Shown one piece after another: positions 1 to 7,959 of a stretch of DNA of 31,564 nt. The notes beneath the pieces are model-generated. The model was not told the DNA's origin and searched no databases. It saw only the letters and a program-made list of their open reading frames with translations. The position numbers were made by a program, and so were the translations under genes. Each line of letters starts with the position of its first letter. The stretch's first letter is position 1. This DNA is from Phenylobacterium aquaticum (lineage in GTDB: Bacteria; Pseudomonadota; Alphaproteobacteria; Caulobacterales; Caulobacteraceae): contig NZ_CANCLE010000026.1 in assembly GCF_947378715.1 (NCBI RefSeq), forward strand, positions 1 through 31,564, written 5' to 3'.

Positions 1-3000
1 ACCGCTTGCCCTTCGGCCCCTCCGCCGCCAGCTCCCGCAAGGCCGCATTGGCGATGGTGAGCTTGGCGAAGGTCCAGCCGCCGCTGGCGGCCTCGATCTC
101 CTCGATGGCCTTGGCGGCGCTCTCCACGGTCTCGCGGCGCAGGGCCGCCCAGGAGGCGACGCTGGCCCGGGCGCGGGCGGGGTCGGCGCCGGCGTCGGAC
201 GAGCCGGCGAAGGCCATGATCGCCCGGGTGACCGCCGCCTGTTCGGCCAGCAGGTCTTCCAGCAGCCGGCGCACCGCCACCCGCTCGAAGGCGTCCCCGG
301 CCGTGAAGCCGCCGGCTGCGGCGCGCAGCCGGTCGAAGGCGAAGCGCGCGCCAGTCTCGTAATAGAGCCTGGCCACCTGCGGCAGGGTCCAGCTCGAGGC
401 CTCGGCCAGGTCGACCAGGTCGGCGGTGATGGTCAGGGGCTGCAGGCCGGCGACCTGGCGGGCCAGGGCCTCCGGCGCGCCGGCCGCGACCAGCTTGGCG
501 GTCTGGGCCTCCAGCTGGCCCTGTTCCACCGGGGACAGGATGTCCGAACCCATTGCCTTGAGGGCGCTGGCGCCCGGGGCGTAGCGGTTGATCAGGGGCT
601 GGACCTTCAGCCCCTCGCGGAAGGCCCGGCGGGCCAGCCAGAAGGTCTGGCCGCGCAGTGTGTAGGCCAGGCGGCGGAACAGCGCCATCTGGCCGGCGGC
701 CGGGATCTGGTTGTCCAGCGCCGCCACCGCGTCCCACAGCCGGGGCAGGTCCAGCACCACCTTGGCCGCCTCATAGCCAGTGACGAAGGCCCGCGCGTCA
801 CAGGAGGCCGCCGCCATCAGCCGGGTGGGGAAGGAGGGGCCGCAACGATTGATGGCGTCATTGGCCACCACGGTGGCGATGATCTCGCGCCGCAGCCGGT
901 GGCGCTTCAGCACGTCGGCGTATTTGCGCAGGCCCTTGGGGAAATAGCCTTCGAGGATCTGCTCGAACCAGGGATCGTCCGGCGCCGTGGAGGCCACCAT
1001 GTCGTGGCTGAGCTCCAGCTTGCCATAGGCCAGCAGCATGGCCTCCTCCGGCCGGGTCAGGCCCAGGCCGGCGGCGGCGCGTTCTGCGATCACCGTGGCG
1101 TCGGGCAGGCCCTCGACGGCGCGGTCGAGCCGGCCCTCGGCTTCCAGCTTGGCCATCAACTGGGCGTGGGGCTCCAGCTCGCCCACCGTGTCCAGGTCCA
1201 TCAGCGACAGGGCCAGGGTCTGGTCGGTGTTGTGGATCAGCACGTGGGCCGCGACGTCCGGAGTCATGGACCGGAGCAGCTTGTCGCGGCTGGGCCGGGT
1301 CAGGACCCCGGTGCGCTCCAGCACCCCGGTGGCGATCTTGATATTGACCTCGTGGTCGGAGGAATCGACCCCGGCCGAATTGTCGATAGCGTCGGTGTTG
1401 ATCTTGCCGCCGATCCCTCCGGCGCCCTTGAGCGCGAACTCGATGCGGCCGGCCTGGGTCAGGCCGAGATTGGCCCCTTCGCCGACCACCTTGACCCGCA
1501 GCTCGGCGCCATTGACCCGGCTGGCGTCATTGGCCTTGTCGCCGACCTCGGCGTGGCTCTCGCCCTTGGCCTTCACATAGGTGCCGATGCCGCCGAGATA
1601 GAGCAGCTCGGCGGGCGCCTTGAGGATGGCCGTCATCAGTTCGGCCGGGGTCACCGTCTCGGCCTTGATCTCCAGCAGCGCGCGGATTTCGGGGGTGAGC
1701 TCGATGGCCTTCTGGCTGCGCGGGAACACCCCGCCGCCTTTGGAGATCGCCTTGCGGTCATAGTCGTCCCAGGACGAACGGGGCAGGGCGAACATCCGCG
1801 CGCGCTCGGCGTAGGAGGCCGCCTCATCCGGATCGGGATCGACGAAGATATGGCGGTGGTCGAAGGCGGCCAGCAGCCGGGTGTGGGTCGACAGCAGCAT
1901 GCCGTTGCCGAACACGTCGCCGGACATGTCGCCGACGCCCACCACCGTGAAGGGCTGCGACTGGATGTCCTTGCCCAGTTCGCGGAAGTGACGCTTCACC
2001 GCTTCCCAGGCGCCGCGCGCCGTAATGCCCATGACCTTGTGGTCATAGCCGGCCGACCCGCCGGAGGCGAAGGCGTCGCCCAGCCAGAACCCGTAGGATT
2101 CGGCTATGCCATTGGCGATGTCGGAGAAGGTCGCCGTGCCCTTGTCGGCGGCGACCACCAGATAGGGATCATCCCCGTCATGGACGACGACATGGTCCGG
2201 ATGCACCACCTTGCCGTCGGGGGTGAGATTGTCGGTGATATCCAACAGGCCGTTGAGGAAGGTCCGATAGGCGCGGATCCCCTCGGCCCGCACGGCGTCG
2301 GCTGAGCCGGCCTTGGGCAATTGCTTGGGATAGAAGCCGCCCTTTGAGCCCACCGGCACGATCACCGCGTTCTTGACCTGCTGGGCTTTCACCAGCCCCA
2401 GCACCTCGGTGCGGAAGTCGTCGCGGCGGTCGGACCAGCGCAGGCCGCCCCGGGCCACCGGGCCGAAGCGCAGGTGGACGCCCTCCACATGGGTCGCCGA
2501 GACGAAGATCTCGCGGAACGGCTTGGGGGCCGGCAGGTCGGCCAGTTCCCCGGAGGCGACCTTGAAGCTGATATAGGGCCGGGGCGTCCCGTCGGCGGCG
2601 GGCTGGTAGTAGTTGGTGCGCAGGATCGCGCCCACCAGCAGGGCCAGGCGGCGCAGGACCCGGTCCTCGTCCAGGCTGTCGACCAGCTGCAGGGCCTCGA
2701 CGATCTCGCCCATGACGGCGGCGGCCTGCTTGCGTCGCTCATCCAGGTCGGCGCGGATCGCCGGGTGGAACTTGGTGCGGAACAGGTCGAGGATCAGCCG
2801 CACCACGCCGGGATGGTTGGCGAGCGCCGCCTCCTGCACCCTCTGGCTGGGGTCGAGGCCGGATTGCTGGCGGTAGCGGGCCAGCGCCCGGATCAGGGCC
2901 GCGTCGCGCCAGGAGATCGACAGCTCCAGCACCAGGCGGTTGAAGCCGTCATTCTCGCTGCGACCGTCCCAGACGGCGATGAAGGCCTCCTCGAAGGCCT

Positions 3001-4876
3001 GTTTCACATCGGCGAACACCAGGTGCTCGCCGCGCTCGTCCAGCAGGTCGAAGTCATGGACCCAGACCGGCGGGGCGCCTGGCCGGGTGACCGGGAATCC
3101 GGTCTCGACCATGGCCTTCAACCCCATGTTCTCCAGCACGGGCAGGACGTCGGCCAGGGGTGCGGGCTCGCCCGGACGATAGAGCTTGAAGCGGAACTGG
3201 GTCTTGCCGTCGCCCAGGCCGCGATAGGCGCGGACCTGGATGCCGTCGCCCGGTCCATGGGCCTCGATCACCGCCAGGTCGGCCAGGGCCTCTGTGGCGT
3301 CATAGCGGTCGCGATAGCCGGCCGGGAAGGCCTGGCCATAGCGGGCCAGGACGTCGGCGACCTGATCGCTGGAGCGGCCCGACAGCCGCACGGCGTCGCT
3401 GAACCGGTCCTCCCAGGTGCGGGCGGCGGCCGCGATCTGGGTCTCCAGGGCCTTGAAGTCGGGAACCCGATGGTCGCCCGGCGTGAAGCCGATGATGAAA
3501 TAGACCCGCGCCAGGGGGGTGTCGGAGAAATAGGGGTAATAGGCCGAGACCCGGCCGCCATAGGCCTTGGCCAACATCTCGCCGGCCCGGGCCCGCAGGC
3601 CGGAATCATAGCGCTCGCGCGGCACATACATCAGCACGGCGGCGAAGCGGTCATAAGGGTCGCGGCGCTCGAACAGCCGCACGCGCGGGCGGTCGTAGAG
3701 GTGCAGCACGCCCAGCGCCAGGTCCTTGAGCTCCTCCTCGGTGGTCTGGAACAGCTCGTCGCGCGGATGGTTTTCGAGGATGTTCTTCAGCCGCTTGGCG
3801 TTGTGGCTGCCCGGCTCGGCGTGGGCCCGGGCCAGGACCCATTCGACCTTGGCGCGGACCAGCGGCACCTCGGTGGCCGGCTGGTCATAGGCCTCGGAGG
3901 TGAACAGGCCGACGAAGCGGATCTCGCCCGAGGGCTTGCCGTCGGCGCCGTACCGCTTGATCCCGACATAGTCCATGTAGCCGCGCCGATGGACGCGGGA
4001 GCGGACATTGGATTTCGCCACCACCACCATGGGATCGGCCAGCCGGTTGCGGATCTGGGCCGAGAGCACGGCGGGCTCGGAGGAGCGGCGCAGCACCGTG
4101 CGGGCCGGATCGCGCAGCACGCCCAGCCCGTCCTGGGGCTGATAGAGCGGCTCCTCCGGGGCGTAGTCGCCATTGGGCAGGCGCGGGTACTCATAGACCC
4201 GGGCGCCCAGATAGACGAAGTGCTCGTCCTTCAGCCAGGACAGGAAGGCGACGTCCTCGTCGCGCCGGGCGGCGGCCTTGCCGGTCAGGGGCAGGGCCTT
4301 CACCTCGCTGACCGTGCGGCCCATCAGGGCCAGCATGGCGGGGAAATCATCGACGGCGGCGCGGACATCGGCCAGCGACGCCTTCAGCCCGGCGATCAGG
4401 GCCGCCTCGCGGTCGGCGCCGACCCGGTCCAGCATCACCTGAATCATGGATTCCCGGTGCGGCGCGCCGGCCTCGGTCGCCTCAAGGCGGACGCCCTTGC
4501 GGTCGCGGCGGACCTCGACGACCGGGTGGAACATGGCGCGGACCGACAGGCCCTGTTCGGTGATCTCGCCCATCACGCTGTCGACCAGGAAGGGCGCGTC
4601 GTTCTGGACGATCTCCAGCCGGTCCAGTCCCTGGGCCATGGCGACCAGGCGGATCGTGGGGCCCGCCCCCTTGCGCTGGGCGCCGAAGGCCCAGAAGTCG
4701 ACGAGGCTGGCGGCCAGATCCTCCGGCGTCAGCTCCGGCAATTCGTCGGGGACCAGGTCGCGGCCGGCCTCGGCGATGAAGTCGCGCGCGGCCTCGCTGT
4801 CCGGGGTCTGGGCGAAGGCGGCCTTCAGCGCCTTCACGGCGGCGGCGTGGGTGTGGGCTTTGGCGGCGGCGGTCAT
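1..4876 (-). CDS. gdhZ: NAD-specific glutamate dehydrogenase, large (L-1600) type; 3' end cut by window edge
   Basis: Oxidative deamination of glutamate to 2-oxoglutarate and ammonium with NAD, in the cytoplasm. About 1,625 codons are visible and the frame is still open at the left edge. Relatives are around 1,600-1,620 residues, so only a few residues are probably missing. The N-terminal half (about 1-700) is the regulatory region of the large GDH class. The catalytic core carries PVGSKGGFYPK with the active-site lysine at about K845, then VVGVGDMSGDVFGNGM near 980 and GEGANLG followed by a GGIGGKINTD segment near 1130-1180. The start is the ATG at 4876. The only purine-rich stretch before it (GCGAGA) lies in the arm of a leader hairpin. 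In Caulobacter, GdhZ also works with KidO to restrain FtsZ assembly (known for that species, inferred here). An AI-2E-type permease lies 212 bp upstream on the same strand. Identity is very secure; the cell-division role is inference. Confidence 0.96.
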   Translation of the reverse strand, partial: MTAAAKAHTHAAAVKALKAAFAQTPDSEAARDFIAEAGRDLVPDELPELTPEDLAASLVDFWAFGAQRKGAGPTIRLVAMAQGLDRLEIVQNDAPFLVDSVMGEITEQGLSVRAMFHPVVEVRRDRKGVRLEATEAGAPHRESMIQVMLDRVGADREAALIAGLKASLADVRAAVDDFPAMLALMGRTVSEVKALPLTGKAAARRDEDVAFLSWLKDEHFVYLGARVYEYPRLPNGDYAPEEPLYQPQDGLGVLRDPARTVLRRSSEPAVLSAQIRNRLADPMVVVAKSNVRSRVHRRGYMDYVGIKRYGADGKPSGEIRFVGLFTSEAYDQPATEVPLVRAKVEWVLARAHAEPGSHNAKRLKNILENHPRDELFQTTEEELKDLALGVLHLYDRPRVRLFERRDPYDRFAAVLMYVPRERYDSGLRARAGEMLAKAYGGRVSAYYPYFSDTPLARVYFIIGFTPGDHRVPDFKALETQIAAAARTWEDRFSDAVRLSGRSSDQVADVLARYGQAFPAGYRDRYDATEALADLAVIEAHGPGDGIQVRAYRGLGDGKTQFRFKLYRPGEPAPLADVLPVLENMGLKAMVETGFPVTRPGAPPVWVHDFDLLDERGEHLVFADVKQAFEEAFIAVWDGRSENDGFNRLVLELSISWRDAALIRALARYRQQSGLDPSQRVQEAALANHPGVVRLILDLFRTKFHPAIRADLDERRKQAAAVMGEIVEALQLVDSLDEDRVLRRLALLVGAILRTNYYQPAADGTPRPYISFKVASGELADLPAPKPFREIFVSATHVEGVHLRFGPVARGGLRWSDRRDDFRTEVLGLVKAQQVKNAVIVPVGSKGGFYPKQLPKAGSADAVRAEGIRAYRTFLNGLLDITDNLTPDGKVVHPDHVVVHDGDDPYLVVAADKGTATFSDIANGIAESYGFWLGDAFASGGSAGYDHKVMGITARGAWEAVKRHFRELGKDIQSQPFTVVGVGDMSGDVFGNGMLLSTHTRLLAAFDHRHIFVDPDPDEAASYAERARMFALPRSSWDDYDRKAISKGGGVFPRSQKAIELTPEIRALLEIKAETVTPAELMTAILKAPAELLYLGGIGTYVKAKGESHAEVGDKANDASRVNGAELRVKVVGEGANLGLTQAGRIEFALKGAGGIGGKINTDAIDNSAGVDSSDHEVNIKIATGVLERTGVLTRPSRDKLLRSMTPDVAAHVLIHNTDQTLALSLMDLDTVGELEPHAQLMAKLEAEGRLDRAVEGLPDATVIAERAAAGLGLTRPEEAMLLAYGKLELSHDMVASTAPDDPWFEQILEGYFPKGLRKYADVLKRHRLRREIIATVVANDAINRCGPSFPTRLMAAASCDARAFVTGYEAAKVVLDLPRLWDAVAALDNQIPAAGQMALFRRLAYTLRGQTFWLARRAFREGLKVQPLINRYAPGASALKAMGSDILSPVEQGQLEAQTAKLVAAGAPEALARQVAGLQPLTITADLVDLAEASSWTLPQVARLYYETGARFAFDRLRAAAGGFTAGDAFERVAVRRLLEDLLAEQAAVTRAIMAFAGSSDAGADPARARASVASWAALRRETVESAAKAIEEIEAASGGWTFAKLTIANAALRELAAEGPKGKR

Positions 4877-4883
4877 GGGGCGG

Positions 4884-5039
4884 TCTCGCGATGGGCCTCA
4901 GACGCGAGAACGCCGCCGGAGGAGAGTGTCCGGCGGCGTGTGGTCCCGCCTTTGGGGGGAGGCGGAACACTCGGTACTTGCGGCGCCCGGGGGCTGTATT
5001 GGCGGGCGGCGCTAAGTCGGGACTCGCCCGAGCCCAACT
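4884..5039 (-). promoter_or_regulatory. Structured 5' leader of gdhZ: four consecutive stem-loops
   Basis: Read on the - strand towards gdhZ there are four hairpins. P0 is 5015-5039 (10 bp with one bulge and one G-U pair, loop GGGC). P1 is 4946-4965 (6 bp CCGCCT/AGGCGG, loop CCCCCCAA). P2 is 4911-4938 (10 perfect bp CGCCGCCGGA/TCCGGCGGCG, loop CACTCTCC). P3 is 4884-4909 (7 perfect bp TCTCGCG/CGCGAGA, loop 12 nt). The P1 and P2 loops are pyrimidine/C-rich like anti-Shine-Dalgarno loops. The P3 3' arm contains the only purine-rich sequence in front of the gdhZ ATG. No T-run follows any stem, so these are not obvious intrinsic terminators of the upstream gene. The stems are read directly from sequence; a regulatory role is inference. 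Confidence 0.5.
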
Positions 5040-5088
5040 CAGATAGGAAGTAAGCGGCCAAGTTTAAGACCCCTGTGTTGTGTCGTCT

Positions 5089-6207
5089 TCACGCTTGCGT
5101 GACGTCATGGTCAAGCTTGGGGGCTGGACCCTCGTCGGGACTGACCGGTGTCTTGCGGTCCTTGAGCTTGTCGGGGCTGCCATTGGCCGAGAGCAGCACC
5201 GCCACCCAGCGGGCGCCGTCGAACTGGGCGCAGACCACCATGGCGATCACCGTCAGCGGCGTGGACAGGAACATGCCCGGCACGCCCCAGACCGCGCCCC
5301 AGAAGGCCAGCGACAGCAGCACCACGACCGGGTCGATGTTCAGGCTGTCGCCCTGCATCCGCGGCAGGATCACATTGCCGACCACGAACTGGATGGTCTG
5401 CAGCACGCTGATCAGCACGATCGCCTGCCAGACGGTGTCGTACTGGACGAGGGCGAACAAAGGCGGCGCCAGAATGCCGATCGCCCCGCCAATGATCGGG
5501 ATGTAGGAGGCGATGAAGATCAGGAAGGCCCAGAACACCGCGTTCTCCAGCCCCAGCAGGGCCATCACCGCCCAGGAGGCCACGGCGATCATCAGGCCGG
5601 TGACGGTCTGGACCCAAAGATACTGTTCGACCCCGTCGCGGATGCGGCTGAAAGCCTCCATGGCTTCGTGGCGCTGGGCGCGGTTGCCCGACAGATTGAC
5701 CAGCTTTCGGTCGAAGGACCGGCGCGAGGCCAGGATGAAGCCCAGATAGATCAGGATGAAGATGGCGTTGGAGGCGAAGGTCTGGAAACCCTTGGCCACG
5801 TCGCCCAGATATTTCGACGGATTGAGCCGGGTGATCAGCTCATCGACGGTCGGCGCCACGTCCAGGTGGGCCAGGCCGGCGCCCCGGGCGATCAGGGCGT
5901 TGAGCTTGGGCAGATAGGTGACCAGCTTGGCCGCGAAGCTCGAGGCGTTGTCGCCGATCACGAACACTGCGGCGCCGAACAGCACGATCGACAGCACGAT
6001 GGCGATCGGCATGGCCGAGGCCTTGGAGATCCAGGTCACCCGGCGTTCCAGCACCCGGGCGAAACCGTCGATGACGATGGCCAGGAACAGGGCCATGGCC
6101 GGCGGGGTCAGGATGTCAGCCAGGGCGTAGATCGCGGCGCCGGCGGCGATCACCGCCAGGATGATCTGGGCGGGATGGGTGTGGGCGCTCGGCTTGGCGG
6201 CGGGCAT
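5089..6207 (-). CDS. AI-2E family transporter (PerM/TqsA-type membrane protein)
   Basis: A 372-residue inner-membrane protein of the AI-2E transporter family, whose members export small molecules or act as ion antiporters; the substrate here cannot be told. Two hydrophobic segments near the N terminus (IILAVIAAGAAIYALADIL, then PPAMALFLAIVIDGFARVL) are followed by further membrane helices. The C-terminal half has the family's IPIIGGAIGILAPPLFALVQ and long hydrophobic runs ending in GVPGMFLSTPLTVIAMVV. The usual family length is 340-400 residues. I chose the ATG at 6207 because a GGGGAAAAA ribosome-binding stretch precedes it; longer in-frame extensions are arginine/proline-rich and not family-like. 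The gene lies upstream of gdhZ on the same strand. Whether they are co-transcribed is unclear given the 212-bp structured gap. Confidence 0.88.
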   Translation of the reverse strand: MPAAKPSAHTHPAQIILAVIAAGAAIYALADILTPPAMALFLAIVIDGFARVLERRVTWISKASAMPIAIVLSIVLFGAAVFVIGDNASSFAAKLVTYLPKLNALIARGAGLAHLDVAPTVDELITRLNPSKYLGDVAKGFQTFASNAIFILIYLGFILASRRSFDRKLVNLSGNRAQRHEAMEAFSRIRDGVEQYLWVQTVTGLMIAVASWAVMALLGLENAVFWAFLIFIASYIPIIGGAIGILAPPLFALVQYDTVWQAIVLISVLQTIQFVVGNVILPRMQGDSLNIDPVVVLLSLAFWGAVWGVPGMFLSTPLTVIAMVVCAQFDGARWVAVLLSANGSPDKLKDRKTPVSPDEGPAPKLDHDVTQA

Positions 6208-6449
6208 GCGGTCTGTTTTTCCCCATCGCGGTGGCGGGCAGCGACAATGCAACCCGTTTCTAGACCGAGTCACCGGGCAAAAAGGCGGCTTTCTTTGGCG
6301 AATGGGCGCGTCGACGCGCACGGCCCGCCCCGTCGCCCCAGGGGGGACTCGAAAATCTTGCTCCGGAACCCGGGCTGGGCGGGGCGGGCAGTGGCGCCCA
6401 AGGGGGCGGACCGATAGCCTGGAGGCCTGTTGAATCGCGGGAGGTTTCC

Positions 6450-7955
6450 ATGGCCGACGACGGTGTGCTGATCGGGTTCTCGGACCATCCTCAGAGCCTG
6501 CGGCTCGACCGCGCCAACCGCCATGGCCTGGTGGCCGGGGCCACCGGCACCGGCAAGACCGTCACCCTGCAGGCCCTGGCCCAGGGGCTGTCGGACGCCG
6601 GCGTCCCGGTGTTCTGCGCCGACGTGAAGGGCGACCTTTGCGGGGTGGCCGCAGCGGGCGCCCCCAATGAGAAGATGCTGGCCCGGGCGGCGGCCATGAA
6701 CCTGACCCTGCATCCCGACGCCGCCCCGGTGGTGTTCTGGGACCTGTTCGGCGACCAGGGCCATCCGATCCGCGCCACGGTCTCGGAGATGGGCCCGCTG
6801 CTGATCGCCCGGATGCTGGAGCTCAACGACGTCCAGGAGGGGGTGCTGACGGTGGTGTTCCGCGCCGCCGACGACGAGGGCCTGCTGTTGCTCGACCTCA
6901 AGGACCTGCAGGCGGCCCTGTCCTACGCCTCCGAACACGCCGCCGAGCTGGGCGCCAAATACGGCAATGTCTCGGCCGCCACCGTCGCCACCATCCAGCG
7001 CAAGCTGCTGGTGCTCGAGGACCAGGGCGGCGCCAAGCTGTTCGGCGAGCCCGCCCTGGCGCTCTCCGACCTGATGCGCACCGACGGCGCGGGGCGCGGC
7101 TTCGTCAGCGTGCTGGCCGCCGACAAGCTGATCGCCAGCCCCAGGCTCTACGCCACCTTCCTGCTCTGGCTGTTGTCGGAGCTGTTCGAGGAACTGCCCG
7201 AGGTCGGCGATCCGGAGAAGCCCAAGCTGGTGTTCTTCTTCGACGAGGCCCACCTGCTGTTCCGCGACGCCCCCAAGCCCCTACTGGAAAAGGTCGAGCA
7301 GGTGGTGCGGCTGATCCGTTCCAAGGGGGTGGGGGTCTATTTCGTCACCCAGAACCCCGCCGACATCCCCGAGACCGTGCTGGGCCAGCTGGGCAACCGT
7401 ATCCAGCATGCGTTGCGCGCCTACACCCCGGTCGAGCAGCGCGGCCTGCGGGCGGCGGCCGACAGCTTCCGGGCCAATCCGGCCTTCGACACCGCCGAGG
7501 CCATCCAGGGCCTGGGGGTCGGCGAGGCCCTGGTCTCGGTGCTGGATGAGCGCGGCGCCCCGACCATGGTCGAGAAGACCCTGATCCGCCCGCCCAATTC
7601 CAGGCTGGGTCCCCTGACCCCCGAGGAGCGGACGGCGGTGATCGCGCGCAGCCCGGTGAAGGGCCTCTATGACCAGGCCCTGGACCGCGAATCCGCCTTC
7701 GAGACCCTCAAGGCTCGCGCCGCCGCCGCGACGGAGGCGCAGGACGCGCCGGCTCCCAGGGCCGGCCGCGCCTCGGTTCCGACCACCCCGCGCGACGACC
7801 CGCCTGCGCCGCGCGCCCGCGCCTCCGGCCGCCAGACGGCGATGGAGGCCTTCGCCATCTCCATGGTCCGCACCATCGGGACCCAGGTTGGCCGCGAACT
7901 GATCCGGGGCGTCCTGGGGGGCTTGAGCTCCAACAGCCGCGGGCGTCGGCGCTGA
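6450..7955 (+). CDS. HerA-like / DUF853 (YjgR family) P-loop ATPase
   Basis: A 501-residue protein of the DUF853/YjgR group of HerA-FtsK-type ATPases. Walker A is GATGTGKT at residues 30-37. Walker B is LVFFFDEAHLLF at about 260-270, followed by the GVGVYFVTQNPADIPETVLGQLGNRIQHALRAYTP block typical of the family (sensor and arginine-finger region). The C terminus after about residue 420 is Ala/Pro/Arg-rich and low in complexity, followed by a short hydrophobic/amphipathic end. The ATG at 6450 is preceded by a good GGGAGG ribosome-binding site. The gene is divergent from the AI-2E permease across 242 bp. Its stop is 4 bp from the convergent stop of the hybrid kinase. The cellular role of the family is not well established; DNA translocation or remodelling is inferred from fold. 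Confidence 0.9.
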   Translation: MADDGVLIGFSDHPQSLRLDRANRHGLVAGATGTGKTVTLQALAQGLSDAGVPVFCADVKGDLCGVAAAGAPNEKMLARAAAMNLTLHPDAAPVVFWDLFGDQGHPIRATVSEMGPLLIARMLELNDVQEGVLTVVFRAADDEGLLLLDLKDLQAALSYASEHAAELGAKYGNVSAATVATIQRKLLVLEDQGGAKLFGEPALALSDLMRTDGAGRGFVSVLAADKLIASPRLYATFLLWLLSELFEELPEVGDPEKPKLVFFFDEAHLLFRDAPKPLLEKVEQVVRLIRSKGVGVYFVTQNPADIPETVLGQLGNRIQHALRAYTPVEQRGLRAAADSFRANPAFDTAEAIQGLGVGEALVSVLDERGAPTMVEKTLIRPPNSRLGPLTPEERTAVIARSPVKGLYDQALDRESAFETLKARAAAATEAQDAPAPRAGRASVPTTPRDDPPAPRARASGRQTAMEAFAISMVRTIGTQVGRELIRGVLGGLSSNSRGRRR

Positions 7956-7959
7956 GGCC

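Noticed and set aside
899..5053. Long + strand open frames at 899-2305 and 2474-5053
   Set aside because: They are antisense to gdhZ, rich in Gly/Gln/His/Asp from reversed GC-rich codons, and match no family. gdhZ motifs cover the same bases.
4873..5061. A 62-codon - strand frame ending at the gdhZ start (ATGA overlap), as a possible leader peptide
   Set aside because: It begins with TTG, has no clear ribosome-binding site and reads as low-complexity Pro/Arg/Ser. The bases are better explained by the hairpins.
6306..6319. A perfect 14-bp palindrome GCGCGTCGACGCGC in the divergent region before the HerA-like gene
   Set aside because: In DNA this GC-rich, CG-alternating palindromes of this size are expected by chance, and nothing else marks it as an operator.
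5080..6417. A long + strand open frame of 445 codons
   Set aside because: Antisense to the AI-2E permease, composition typical of a shadow frame (Gln/His/Asp/Gly-rich), no motifs.
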